This document shows positions 1 through 7,646 of a DNA stretch of 60,954 nt, in pieces. The translations under genes and the position numbers were made by a program. Under the pieces are notes generated by a model, which was not told where the DNA came from, did no database searches, and saw only the letters and a program-made list of their open reading frames with translations. How positions within the stretch are numbered: position 1 is the stretch's first letter; each line of letters starts with the position of its first letter. The DNA comes from Anaerolineae bacterium (lineage in GTDB: Bacteria; Chloroflexota; Anaerolineae; Aggregatilineales; Phototrophicaceae): contig JACSRP010000067.1 of NCBI GenBank assembly GCA_014879665.1, forward strand, positions 1-60,954. The letters run 5' to 3'.

Positions 1-231
1 GCAGTAGGCGACAATACTGCCATCATGGGTGAAGCTCATATCGAAGGCGCTGGCGTAGCTGTTTTCGGGAAGGGGTAGCGAGAGCGGCTCACCTGCGCCG
101 GCACTGTTAACAGGCAGCAGGCGACTGGTGATTGCATCATATAAATAAGCAATGACTGGCGATTGGGCGGAAATTGGAGTATTAAACACCAACAGTATGA
201 GGAATAGTCCAAGAAAAAGTCTATGCAGCAT
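1..231 (-). CDS. Exported protein, N-terminal fragment (runs off the window edge)
   Basis: An open frame of 77 codons runs from ATG at 231 to the window edge without a stop. A Shine-Dalgarno-like AAGGA lies 6 nt before the ATG. The first 23 or so residues form a clear signal peptide (basic start MLHR, a Leu/Phe-rich core, then SAQS), so the product is exported. The visible mature part contains a phrase of the type SFTHDGSIVAYC, which resembles the strand motif of WD40/TolB-type beta-propellers. The window holds several other exported propeller proteins, so this is probably another one, but most of the gene lies outside. Confidence 0.6.
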   Translation of the reverse strand, partial: MLHRLFLGLFLILLVFNTPISAQSPVIAYLYDAITSRLLPVNSAGAGEPLSLPLPENSYASAFDMSFTHDGSIVAYC

Positions 232-298
232 CAGGCATCCTTGGCAAAAGCATGGGGCATAAGAGATTCAATTTCAACCATGATGAAGCGCGGGTAAA

Positions 299-832
299 TT
301 AACGACGGCGCCGAAAGCGCCGGAAGATAAACCAGTAAATTATAAATATGGCTGGAGCGATGCAGCACAACGCCTGTCCTAGAAAGCCGCCCTGCGCCCC
401 CGCGAAATTCCATACCGTAACAATGGTGCCGTTCAGCAGCGTCAGGACGAAATTGATCACTGGAACGATGACGTTGTTAAACAGGTTGGTCAGGAAGGTA
501 TCTGACTGCTGCGCTGTAGAATCTGTGATCACGATGGCCGGGGCAACTGTGGAAATAGCGCCCGGAACTGCGGTGACCACCACCTGCTGCGCCTGCGGGC
601 CAATTGTGACCTGACCGGGCAGCAGCGTGGCGGCTGACTGCCCCTGCGCGCTAAATCCACCTCCACCACTGCCGCCGAACGGCACTATGTTTTGAGGCTG
701 TCCGTTAGAAAACAGCGGCGTGATCGAAGGCATAGGCTGCTGTGAAGGGGCAGAAGGGATACCGGCGCTGACTGCTAGCGCAGTGATAAACAGCGCTGCA
801 AACGCGCAGATCAGGATCATTTTCCTCAGCAT
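299..832 (-). CDS. Small secreted/membrane-anchored protein of unknown function
   Basis: The 177-residue product starts with an export signal (MLRKMILIC followed by a hydrophobic core ending near AVSAG). It continues with a Pro/Gln/Gly-rich linker that contains a short glycine run. A hydrophobic Val/Asn/Phe-rich stretch lies around residues 110-145, and a C-terminal membrane segment ends in a very basic tail (RRFRRRR). That layout suggests a protein anchored at its C-terminus with the basic tail on the cytoplasmic side. I recognise no catalytic motif or family. It lies on the same strand as the partial exported protein, 67 nt upstream of it. Purine-rich sequence (GAGAGGTAGG) precedes the ATG. 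Confidence 0.6.
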   Translation of the reverse strand: MLRKMILICAFAALFITALAVSAGIPSAPSQQPMPSITPLFSNGQPQNIVPFGGSGGGGFSAQGQSAATLLPGQVTIGPQAQQVVVTAVPGAISTVAPAIVITDSTAQQSDTFLTNLFNNVIVPVINFVLTLLNGTIVTVWNFAGAQGGFLGQALCCIAPAIFIIYWFIFRRFRRRR

Positions 833-921
833 TGCGCCCGCCTACCTCTCAGCAAAACAGTCAGGTTATACACCTCTGAAAATACCCTGAAAAGGGGGTT
901 TGCTGCAAATGGGGTATGCAT

Positions 922-2814
922 TTACGCTGAGTCGTTTTCAGCAGTTTCAAGAATTTTGAAACCCATCGCCTGATGAAGAATTTCAGCATTGGCGCGCTGA
1001 CGGGTTATTTTCCCCTGATCAACTTCCTGCTGAAGCCGCTTAATCAAATCTACCTGCTTCTGAAGGCCGGTGGTGTTGGCGGCACGCTGCATGGTAATGG
1101 CCGGGTTAGAGGTGGGGTAACGCGCAAAGATTTCTTTCATCTCGTTTAGCGTCCGCTCACGGCGGGCAACCAGCGAGTTCGAGATGCCGGAATAAATGCG
1201 ATACTCGCAGGTGATCCGTCCAAGAGGGCTGAACGAAAATTTTCGAGAAGCGCGGATTAGATATTCCCAATCTTGAAGTATTTCGAGAGGCGGTTCATAC
1301 CCGCCGATGGTCTCTTTGACTTCTTGATGGATGAGCGCGGCGTGAATAACGATGTGATTCGAGTAGAGCAGCTCATCTGCGTTGAACTTCCAGGGTACCG
1401 GGTAAATGCGCTGCATTGGCGCGAGCCGATCTCCATCTTCCTGCATCAGCACACGGGTGTAATGGCTGTAGAGGATACGGGCTTCAGGGTTTTGCTGAAT
1501 CAGATGCGCAAAAGCGGCAAGATGATGGGGGTAGATGATATCATCGTCATCTAAGTGAATGTAATATTGACCGCGCATAGCTGCCAAGGCCGTATTGGTT
1601 GCATCACTTGGGGATCGAGGGGCATCATGAGTGAGATATTGAATTGGGTAATATGATTCAAAGGGCTGAACCACTGACGTAACGTCCTCACCGCCATCGT
1701 TGACCACGATCACTTCATAGTTGCAATCTCGCTGCAAGGCCAAACTCATCAGCGCATTATGAAGTTTTTGCGGGCGATTGCGCGTGCGGACCAAAACGCT
1801 GATGAGAGGCTGAGGGGATGCTTTCCCATTCAACGTGGGCTTAAAACGCAGAAACGCATGATCTACAGCATATTCGGCAAGCCGGTTGTGATAGGTCACG
1901 ATGTTTTGTGAAATTAAGTCGGTGTGATCGAGATCGTTTTCTGAAAAGGTCTTGCTTCCGAAATGATAAACAAAGGCATTCTGGGCAATGGCTAATTTCA
2001 GGCCGATCAGAAGTGTACGCGCCCCTAAATCTTCATCTTCATAGTTGCCTAGGCTGTACTGCTCATCAAAACCGTTGAGCAGCCGAAAAATAGTTTTACG
2101 TATGGCGACGCAGAAAAATGCAAGCCGTTCCGGAACAAATACAACCTCTTTATTACCCTGAATCTGGCGAGCATAGTCCTCTGCCGCCTCTGGTTTCAGA
2201 TTTTTCGCATCCAGAGCAATCTGATCGCCTTCGCCAACATAGTTGGTTAAGGGGCTGCACACCCCAATAGACTCGTCGGCGCGCAAGGCTTCGATTAAAT
2301 GCTGAATGCTCCCTTTTGTGAACAGCACATCACTATTGGACAGCAGAAAAAATTCCCCTCTCCCATAACGAGAACCGATATTCATTCCCGCGCCATAGCC
2401 AACGTTGCTGCTCACGCGCAAGAGCGTCGTATTGGCGTGAAGCTGCGCAAAGCTGCTCAGCCATGCTTGAGTTTCAGGGGATGAGCCGTTGTCCACCAGA
2501 ACGATCTCATAGCTGATCTCTGTTTGAGTCAAAATCAGACTTTCAAGGCAGCGCTTCACATAATCGAGCGCGTTGAATACGGGGATGATCACTGTGACTA
2601 ATGGGGAAAGCGGCATCACAGCCTGTTTGCAAACAGTGACGACCTGTGTGCTGGCAGAGAAGGTTGGCAGGTGATCTTGCAGCACCACAGGAGTCATGTG
2701 AAATCGGCGCTCACCCCCAAGCCAGCGGACGCCGCGCCGCGCAAAATGTACAAGCCCTTCTTCGCGGAGCGTGCGTACAGCGCCGAAAAACACCTGATGT
2801 GTTCGGTTTAGCAT
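922..2814 (-). CDS. Two-domain family 2 glycosyltransferase
   Basis: The 630-residue protein holds two GT-A/GT2 domains in tandem. The first, about residues 71-300, opens with VTVIIPVFNALDYV and carries the metal-binding NSD near residue 160 and YEDEDLGAR near 258. The second, about 336-560, opens with ISVLVRTRNRPQKL and carries an HLDDDD motif near 420. No membrane segment is visible, so it is probably cytoplasmic or peripheral. GT2 enzymes transfer sugars from nucleotide donors; tandem-domain forms commonly act in O-antigen, capsule or exopolysaccharide synthesis. The gene is divergent from a second GT2 gene, so the 155 bp between their starts probably holds promoters for both. The substrate cannot be inferred. 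Confidence 0.85.
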   Translation of the reverse strand: MLNRTHQVFFGAVRTLREEGLVHFARRGVRWLGGERRFHMTPVVLQDHLPTFSASTQVVTVCKQAVMPLSPLVTVIIPVFNALDYVKRCLESLILTQTEISYEIVLVDNGSSPETQAWLSSFAQLHANTTLLRVSSNVGYGAGMNIGSRYGRGEFFLLSNSDVLFTKGSIQHLIEALRADESIGVCSPLTNYVGEGDQIALDAKNLKPEAAEDYARQIQGNKEVVFVPERLAFFCVAIRKTIFRLLNGFDEQYSLGNYEDEDLGARTLLIGLKLAIAQNAFVYHFGSKTFSENDLDHTDLISQNIVTYHNRLAEYAVDHAFLRFKPTLNGKASPQPLISVLVRTRNRPQKLHNALMSLALQRDCNYEVIVVNDGGEDVTSVVQPFESYYPIQYLTHDAPRSPSDATNTALAAMRGQYYIHLDDDDIIYPHHLAAFAHLIQQNPEARILYSHYTRVLMQEDGDRLAPMQRIYPVPWKFNADELLYSNHIVIHAALIHQEVKETIGGYEPPLEILQDWEYLIRASRKFSFSPLGRITCEYRIYSGISNSLVARRERTLNEMKEIFARYPTSNPAITMQRAANTTGLQKQVDLIKRLQQEVDQGKITRQRANAEILHQAMGFKILETAENDSA

Positions 2815-2969
2815 TTATCAAATCTCCACAAAGGGGGCGACTTTGGTGTGTTAGACCTTAAGCGTGAGAATTTTAGAGTGGTAAGAATAATAGCACTACC
2901 ATATTCCATAAGGTAGGATTTATTTATTAGACGTTGGGATTATCGTTATGGAGGGTACCAGCAGCTATT

Positions 2970-3878
2970 ATGCAAATTGAAAATGTGAGCGTTGTGATCC
3001 CCTGTTACAACGCCGAAGCATATATTGTTGAGGCACTGGACAGCGTTATTGCGCAGACGCGGCCGGTGAGCGAAATTGTTGTAGTAAATGATGGTTCAAC
3101 GGACAATTCACTGACATTGATTGAGGCATTTTCGGCAAGGCAGGCGCGTGGGCTGGTGCGTATTATCTCTCAGCCGAACATGGGCGTTGCAACAGCTCTG
3201 ACGGTGAGCATCGAGAATGCTTCTCATAATCACGTGATTCCGATGGGCGCCGATGATCTCCTGCATCCGCGGGCCGTGGAATTGTTACTGAATTATGCCC
3301 ACCTCCATCCCGAACATGCGCTTATTTATGGCGACTACTATCTGATGGATCAGGCAGGAAATGTGACCGGTGAAATACGCCACAGCCAGCGCCGATGCGA
3401 TCCTTTAGAGGGAAATATCCTTGCAACGATGTTATGGGAAAACGTAACCGGAGCAGGAAATTGCATTCGCCGGGATGCAGTGCTCAGTGTAGGCGGCTAC
3501 CTGATAGACCCGGAAATTTCTAAAACCGGAACTTTGGCAGATGTGCTGCTTAATTACCGCCTTCTGTTAGCGGGGCATACTTTTGGATATGTTCCAGAAT
3601 TTATCTTTTATTATCGGAATACGCCCGGCAGCGTGAGTAAAAACCGACCACAAGTACAGGCTGCCATGCCGCGGGTGATGGCGGAAGTATTCCGCATGAA
3701 TCCGCATATAACGGCTGAAGCGTTTGTGCAGATGCGGCAGTGGCGCGCGGAACAGCTTCGCGACAGCTTTCTGACGATTGAAGCCAGAGATCAGCAGATC
3801 GAGGGGCTGCTTCAGGAAATTGAGGTGGCGCGGCGATATCAGCGGGGGCTTGAGGAGAGACTTGAGAAGTGTGAATGA
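2970..3878 (+). CDS. Family 2 glycosyltransferase
   Basis: The product is 302 residues from ATG at 2970. The open frame extends upstream to a TTG at 2934, but the family consensus begins at ENVSVVIPCYNAEAYI, which favours the ATG; GGAGGG sits 14 nt before it. The GT2 nucleotide-binding strand (EIVVVNDGSTDNS) and the acidic metal motif (GADD, near residue 93) are present. The last 50 or so residues are charged and predicted to form a coiled coil, which is unusual for a bare GT2 and may mediate oligomerisation. It is divergent from the two-domain GT2 and may act in the same surface-glycan pathway; that link is inferred from position only. Confidence 0.85.
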   Translation: MQIENVSVVIPCYNAEAYIVEALDSVIAQTRPVSEIVVVNDGSTDNSLTLIEAFSARQARGLVRIISQPNMGVATALTVSIENASHNHVIPMGADDLLHPRAVELLLNYAHLHPEHALIYGDYYLMDQAGNVTGEIRHSQRRCDPLEGNILATMLWENVTGAGNCIRRDAVLSVGGYLIDPEISKTGTLADVLLNYRLLLAGHTFGYVPEFIFYYRNTPGSVSKNRPQVQAAMPRVMAEVFRMNPHITAEAFVQMRQWRAEQLRDSFLTIEARDQQIEGLLQEIEVARRYQRGLEERLEKCE

Positions 3879-3960
3879 TCGGGTAGCGGCTTTTTAGGAT
3901 ATGCTCCGCAAACTTTCAAGATTTCGGCGAAAATATCTCTAAGATGCATATTTCTTCTGC

Positions 3961-3990
3961 TTGACTCTCAACGATTACTCTGCGTATACT
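3961..3990 (+). promoter_or_regulatory. Strong sigma-70-type promoter
   Basis: TTGACT at 3961-3966 and TATACT at 3985-3990 are separated by 18 nt. No coding region starts nearby: the next gene, metG, starts at 4244, and a factor-independent terminator lies between. The promoter therefore appears to drive a short non-coding transcript or an attenuated leader. Confidence 0.6.
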
Positions 3991-3996
3991 TGGCGG

Positions 3997-4130
3997 CATG
4001 AATAAAGGTGTGGTTTTCTCGATGCGAATGTACCGCGTCTCTCCCCTTCAGGGCAGACTCCAGTAAGCCGCGCCTATGACACAATTTGTAAATCGCGAGC
4101 CGTCTGTCCCTGACAGGCGGCTTTTTTGTT
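3997..4130 (+). ncRNA. Candidate small RNA or attenuated leader upstream of metG
   Basis: The span between the promoter at 3961-3990 and the terminator at 4098-4130 is about 130 nt and has no credible open frame on either strand. It can form an internal hairpin, GTCT...AGAC, around 4039-4060 ahead of the terminator stem. A fragment GTACCGCG (from 4031) recalls the T-box antiterminator, but the UGGN bases that pair with the tRNA end are missing and the transcript is too short for a standard stem I. It could be a stand-alone sRNA or a regulatory leader for metG. I match it to no known RNA family. The rest of 3879-4243 holds only a palindromic repeat (4144-4211). Confidence 0.4.
4098..4130 (+). 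terminator. Rho-independent terminator
   Basis: An 11-bp stem (AGCCGTCTGTC with GACAGGCGGCT, one G-U pair) closes a 3-nt loop and is followed directly by TTTTTT. It ends the putative short transcript that starts near 3997. Confidence 0.75.
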
Positions 4131-4143
4131 GTTAAAACACGCA

Positions 4144-4211
4144 ACCTCATCTCGTTGCGCTGCGCTTAACTCTCCGCTTCGTACACGGAGAGCGGGAATA
4201 AGAGGTGAGGT
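4144..4211. repeat. Nested palindromic element, copy A
   Basis: The outer arms ACCTCATCTC (4144-4153) and GAGGTGAGGT (4202-4211) enclose an inner hairpin CTCTCCG/CGGAGAG (4170-4192). The same outer/inner design, with different sequence, recurs at 6038-6092, 12961-13026 and 18222-18277. This copy lies in the 5' region of metG. Confidence 0.45.
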
Positions 4212-4243
4212 CTATCTTACACGGCGAAAGGGAAGCACCGGTA

Positions 4244-6037
4244 ATGAGCAAATATATTCACGTTTCGGTTGCGTGGCCGTATTCTAATGGCGATCTTCAC
4301 GTCGGGCATCTGGCAGGCGCGTACTTGCCGGCGGATATTTTCGCCCGCTATCACCGCTTGAAGGGCAATCAAGTGTTGATGGTGTCTGGCTCGGACGCGC
4401 ATGGCACGCCGATTTCGGTGGAGGCCGATAAGCGCGGGGTTTCGCCGGTGGAAATTTTCACCAAGTATCACGAACGTTTCTTGCTGACGCAGCAAAAGAT
4501 TGGCATCAGCTATGATCTGTTCACGCATACGGACACCGAAAATCATCACCAGATCGCGCAGGAAATATTCACGCTGCTTTTAGAACGCGGCTTCCTGTAT
4601 CTGGAGACGCAGGCGCTGCTGTACAGCGAAAAAGAGCGCCGCTTCCTGCCGGATCGCTATGTGGAGGGTGAGTGTTATATCTGCCACTACGCCGGCGCGC
4701 GCGGCGATCAATGCGATAACTGTGGCAACCTGCTGGAGGCGACCCAACTGATCAACCCGCGCAGCAAGAATGACCCCAGCGATCATTTAATTGTGCGCGA
4801 GAGCGAGCATTATTTCCTCGATTTGAGCAAGTTCAGCGGCCAACTGCTGAAGTATCTGGATAAGCATGAGCATCACTGGCGGCCAAATGTGGTGCGCTTC
4901 AGCCGCAACTTTATTTCTGAAGGGCTGCGCGGCAGGCCGATCACCCGCGATATTGACTGGGGCGTTCCGGTGCCGCTGGAAGGCTGGGAAGATAAGCGCC
5001 TGTACGTATGGTTCGATGCGGTGATGGGCTACCTGACGGCCAGCATCGAATGGGCGAAACACACCAACCAACCGGACGCCTGGAAACACTGGTGGTATAA
5101 CCCTGACGCTGAAATCTATAACTTCATCGGCAAGGACAACATCCCCTTTCATACGATCATCTGGCCGGCGGAACTGCTGGGCATTGATGGCATTTATAAC
5201 GACGCGACGGGTATCAGCCTGCCTTACGATGTGCCGGCAAATGAGTTCATGAACATCGAAGGCGCGCAGTTCAGCAAAAGCCGCAATTGGGCGATCTGGC
5301 TGCCGGATATTCTGGAGCGCTACCAACCGGACGCGATCCGCTATTACGTAGCGGCGACTTTCCCGGAAACCCACGACAGCGATTTTGCGTGGGATGGATT
5401 CTTCAACCGCGTGAACGGCGAACTATTGGCGGCATGGGGCAATCTGGTCAACCGGATGCTGAGCTTCGCCTATAAGCGCTTCGAGGGCAAAGTGCCGGTC
5501 ATTGACACCCTAACCGATGCTGACAAAGCGATGATCGCGCGTTCGGAAGCGGCGTTTGAGGAAGTGGGCAGCCTAATCGAGCAGGTGCGCCTGCGTGAAG
5601 CCTTGCAAACCGCAATGAGCATCGTGCGTGAGGCCAACGGCTATCTGGATGGGCGCAAGCCCTGGCAGACGATCAAGGATGATCCAGCAGATGCGGCGCG
5701 CGCGGTCTATGCAATTCTGCGGGTGATAGATAATTTGAATCTGGTGCTCTCGCCGTTCCTGCCATTTTCGGCGCAGGCGGTGCATGAATATCTAGGCTAT
5801 GACGGCCAGCTATTCGGGGAACAGCATATCGAAGCGTATGCCGAAAACGTGCGCTCGCATAATGTGCTGGTTTACGACAGCAGCACGGCGGCGGGCAAGT
5901 GGAAGAAGCGGGCGCTGCCACAGGGGCAGGCGCTGCGCGAACCGAAGGCGCTGTATACTAAGCTCGATCCTGAAATCATTGAGCAGGAGCGCGCGCACCT
6001 GGGGGCGGAGCGGGTGGAACACGAGATTTTCGTATAA
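4244..6037 (+). CDS. metG: Methionyl-tRNA synthetase
   Basis: This class I aminoacyl-tRNA synthetase charges tRNA-Met in the cytoplasm. ATG at 4244 follows GGGAAG and begins MSKYIHVSVAWPYSNGD; upstream in-frame codons look non-coding. The HIGH box appears as HVGH near residue 18. The zinc-knuckle insert, two CxxC pairs within CYICHYAGARGDQCDNC, is near residues 144-160. The KMSKS box appears as FSKS near residue 343, a tolerated variant. The 597-residue length fits a MetRS without the C-terminal tRNA-binding EMAP domain. A palindromic repeat begins directly after its stop codon and a terminator follows at 6107. It may lie downstream of an attenuated leader (see 3997-4130). Confidence 0.95.
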   Translation: MSKYIHVSVAWPYSNGDLHVGHLAGAYLPADIFARYHRLKGNQVLMVSGSDAHGTPISVEADKRGVSPVEIFTKYHERFLLTQQKIGISYDLFTHTDTENHHQIAQEIFTLLLERGFLYLETQALLYSEKERRFLPDRYVEGECYICHYAGARGDQCDNCGNLLEATQLINPRSKNDPSDHLIVRESEHYFLDLSKFSGQLLKYLDKHEHHWRPNVVRFSRNFISEGLRGRPITRDIDWGVPVPLEGWEDKRLYVWFDAVMGYLTASIEWAKHTNQPDAWKHWWYNPDAEIYNFIGKDNIPFHTIIWPAELLGIDGIYNDATGISLPYDVPANEFMNIEGAQFSKSRNWAIWLPDILERYQPDAIRYYVAATFPETHDSDFAWDGFFNRVNGELLAAWGNLVNRMLSFAYKRFEGKVPVIDTLTDADKAMIARSEAAFEEVGSLIEQVRLREALQTAMSIVREANGYLDGRKPWQTIKDDPADAARAVYAILRVIDNLNLVLSPFLPFSAQAVHEYLGYDGQLFGEQHIEAYAENVRSHNVLVYDSSTAAGKWKKRALPQGQALREPKALYTKLDPEIIEQERAHLGAERVEHEIFV

Positions 6038-6092
6038 ATTTACCCTTGCCCCTGCCCCTCAGGGCGCTGAGGGGAAAGCTATAGGTGTAAAT
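6038..6092. repeat. Nested palindromic element, copy C
   Basis: A perfect 8-bp hairpin, CCCCTCAG (6055-6062) / CTGAGGGG (6067-6074) around GGCG, is enclosed by ATTTAC (6038) and GTAAAT (6087). The element begins at the first base after the metG stop codon. It lacks a T tract, so it is not a typical terminator. The layout resembles the repeats at 4144, 12961 and 18222. Confidence 0.45.
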
Positions 6093-6106
6093 ATAATCGG
6101 ATTTGT

Positions 6107-6138
6107 GGGGCGAGCGATGATGGCTCGCCCCGTTTTAT
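6107..6138 (+). terminator. Rho-independent terminator of metG
   Basis: A perfect 9-bp stem, GGGGCGAGC (6107-6115) / GCTCGCCCC (6123-6131), with a 7-nt loop is followed by GTTTTATTT. It sits between metG and the convergent MaoC-family gene. Confidence 0.75.
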
Positions 6139-6181
6139 TTGCAGGTATTGCCTGCTTTGTGCTAGACAATAAACAGTAGGT

Positions 6182-6655
6182 TTATGCCTCGACAACCGGC
6201 TTGCTCATCACCAGCACCGTCCATGTGCCAGACTGTACGGTTTTGCCGGCCTGATTGATGATCTTGACTTCCAGCGTGACCATGCCGCCGCCTAAGCGCC
6301 GCGCCTCTTTCATCTCAATCACTGTTAGTTCGACATGCAGTGTATCACCAATATAGACTGGCAGGCTGAATTTCATCTCCAGACCGCGAAAGGCGAGGAC
6401 GGTGCCTTCCATGAAGCCCAGCTGGTAGGCCTGCCCGACAGCATAGCTGAGCGACAACATGCCGTGCGCGATACGCTGCCCCATCGGGTGATTTTTCATG
6501 TATTCGGCGTCGGTGTGCATCGGGTTATAGTCGCCGGTCAGGGCGGCGAAATTGACAATATCGGCTTCGGTGATGGTGCGACCACGGGTGCGCATCTTCA
6601 CGCCAATTTCGTAATCTTCGTAGTACAGCCCCTGCTGGCTGGATGGTGCAGTCAT
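6182..6655 (-). CDS. MaoC-like (R)-specific enoyl-CoA hydratase/dehydratase family protein
   Basis: The 157-residue single-hotdog protein carries the MaoC/R-hydratase signature in ALTGDYNPMHTDAEYM, whose Asp and His are the usual catalytic pair, followed by GQRIAHGML. Family members hydrate trans-2-enoyl-CoA or dehydrate the beta-hydroxy thioester, and they dimerise. Three ATGs lie in a row; the third (6655) is 7 nt from AAAGGA and is preferred. No fatty-acid or polyhydroxyalkanoate genes are adjacent, so the acyl substrate is unknown. It faces metG across a terminator, and 170 bp without a gene separate it from the phosphatase gene upstream. Confidence 0.85.
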   Translation of the reverse strand: MTAPSSQQGLYYEDYEIGVKMRTRGRTITEADIVNFAALTGDYNPMHTDAEYMKNHPMGQRIAHGMLSLSYAVGQAYQLGFMEGTVLAFRGLEMKFSLPVYIGDTLHVELTVIEMKEARRLGGGMVTLEVKIINQAGKTVQSGTWTVLVMSKPVVEA

Positions 6656-6830
6656 CATCATGTCCTTTGGTCAACGAGTTCAAGTGATGCCTATTGTAAC
6701 CCGCGAAGTGTAGAGTGGTCACGGTGGATAAGACAACGATGAACCGCAAAGATGACAGGGGTCGTCAAAGATGTGGTGCTACCATGCGCCCTATATCTCC
6801 GTTATGCTAGCCATATAACGAATTGAGAAA

Positions 6831-7640
6831 GTGACGTGGAAAATGGATTTATCTGCTATTCGCGCTTATGTTGAACAAACTGCAATACTTGCCGGGGAAA
6901 CTGCGATGCGCTATTTCCGACAGCCGATGCAGATTGGCACCAAGCGCAATATCCGCGATATGGTGACCGATGGCGATAAGGCATCAGAGGCGGTGATTCT
7001 GCCGCGCCTGCGTGAGGCCTATCCTCAATTTAGTATTGTGAGCGAAGAAAGCGGGCGTTCAGAGGTGCCGGGCGCGGCCTATTTCTGGCATATTGATCCG
7101 ATTGATGGCACCACTAATTTCGCCGCCGGGCTGCCGCATTTTTCAATCAGTATTGCGCTGGCCGACGCGGGGAATCAGGCGCTGGTAGGGGTGGTTTACG
7201 ATCCCTGCTACAAAGAATTGTTCAGCGCGGCGCGGGGCATGGGAGCGACGTTGAACGGCACGCCGATTCGGGTTTCGGGTACGCCAGTGCTGGAACAGTC
7301 GCTGTTGAGCAGCGGCTTTTCGGCAGATCGCAACGGGCGGGAGATCGGCAATTTGAACGTGTGGCATGATATGCTGCTGTACTGTCGCGATCTGCGGCGG
7401 CTGGGTTCGGCGGCGCTGGATCTGGCATATGTGGGCGCGGGGCGGCTGGATGGCTACTGGGAACGCGGCTTGAATACCTGGGACGTGATGGCAGGGATTT
7501 TAGTGGCGCGGGAAGCGGGCGGGCGCGTCAGCGATTATGGCGGCGGCGAAAGCGGCCTATACAGCGCGGGCGAAATCGTCGCCAGCAATGGGATCATTCA
7601 TGACGAGATGTTGGCGGTGATTGCGGGGGCGGGGAAGTAG
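6831..7640 (+). CDS. Inositol monophosphatase family phosphatase
   Basis: The 269-residue protein has the full metal-binding signature of the Li-sensitive phosphatase superfamily: EES near residue 66, WHIDPIDGTTNF near residue 86, and WDVMAGILVAREAGG near residue 218. Such enzymes remove phosphate from inositol phosphates, histidinol phosphate, or fructose-1,6-bisphosphate and similar substrates; the sequence alone does not decide which. The start is ambiguous: GTG at 6831 has GAG upstream, and ATG at 6843 is an alternative that shortens the product by four residues. It converges on the UbiB-like gene with only 6 bp between the stops. Confidence 0.85.
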   Translation: MTWKMDLSAIRAYVEQTAILAGETAMRYFRQPMQIGTKRNIRDMVTDGDKASEAVILPRLREAYPQFSIVSEESGRSEVPGAAYFWHIDPIDGTTNFAAGLPHFSISIALADAGNQALVGVVYDPCYKELFSAARGMGATLNGTPIRVSGTPVLEQSLLSSGFSADRNGREIGNLNVWHDMLLYCRDLRRLGSAALDLAYVGAGRLDGYWERGLNTWDVMAGILVAREAGGRVSDYGGGESGLYSAGEIVASNGIIHDEMLAVIAGAGK

Positions 7641-7646
7641 GTTGTT

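Noticed and set aside
4020..4060. T-box leader upstream of metG
   Set aside because: A GTACCGCG fragment is present, but the UGGN bases that pair with the tRNA end are missing, and the transcript is too short for a standard stem I with a specifier loop.
3968..4150. 60-codon minus-strand open frame
   Set aside because: It runs across the promoter, the terminator stem and part of a palindromic repeat and has unnatural composition.
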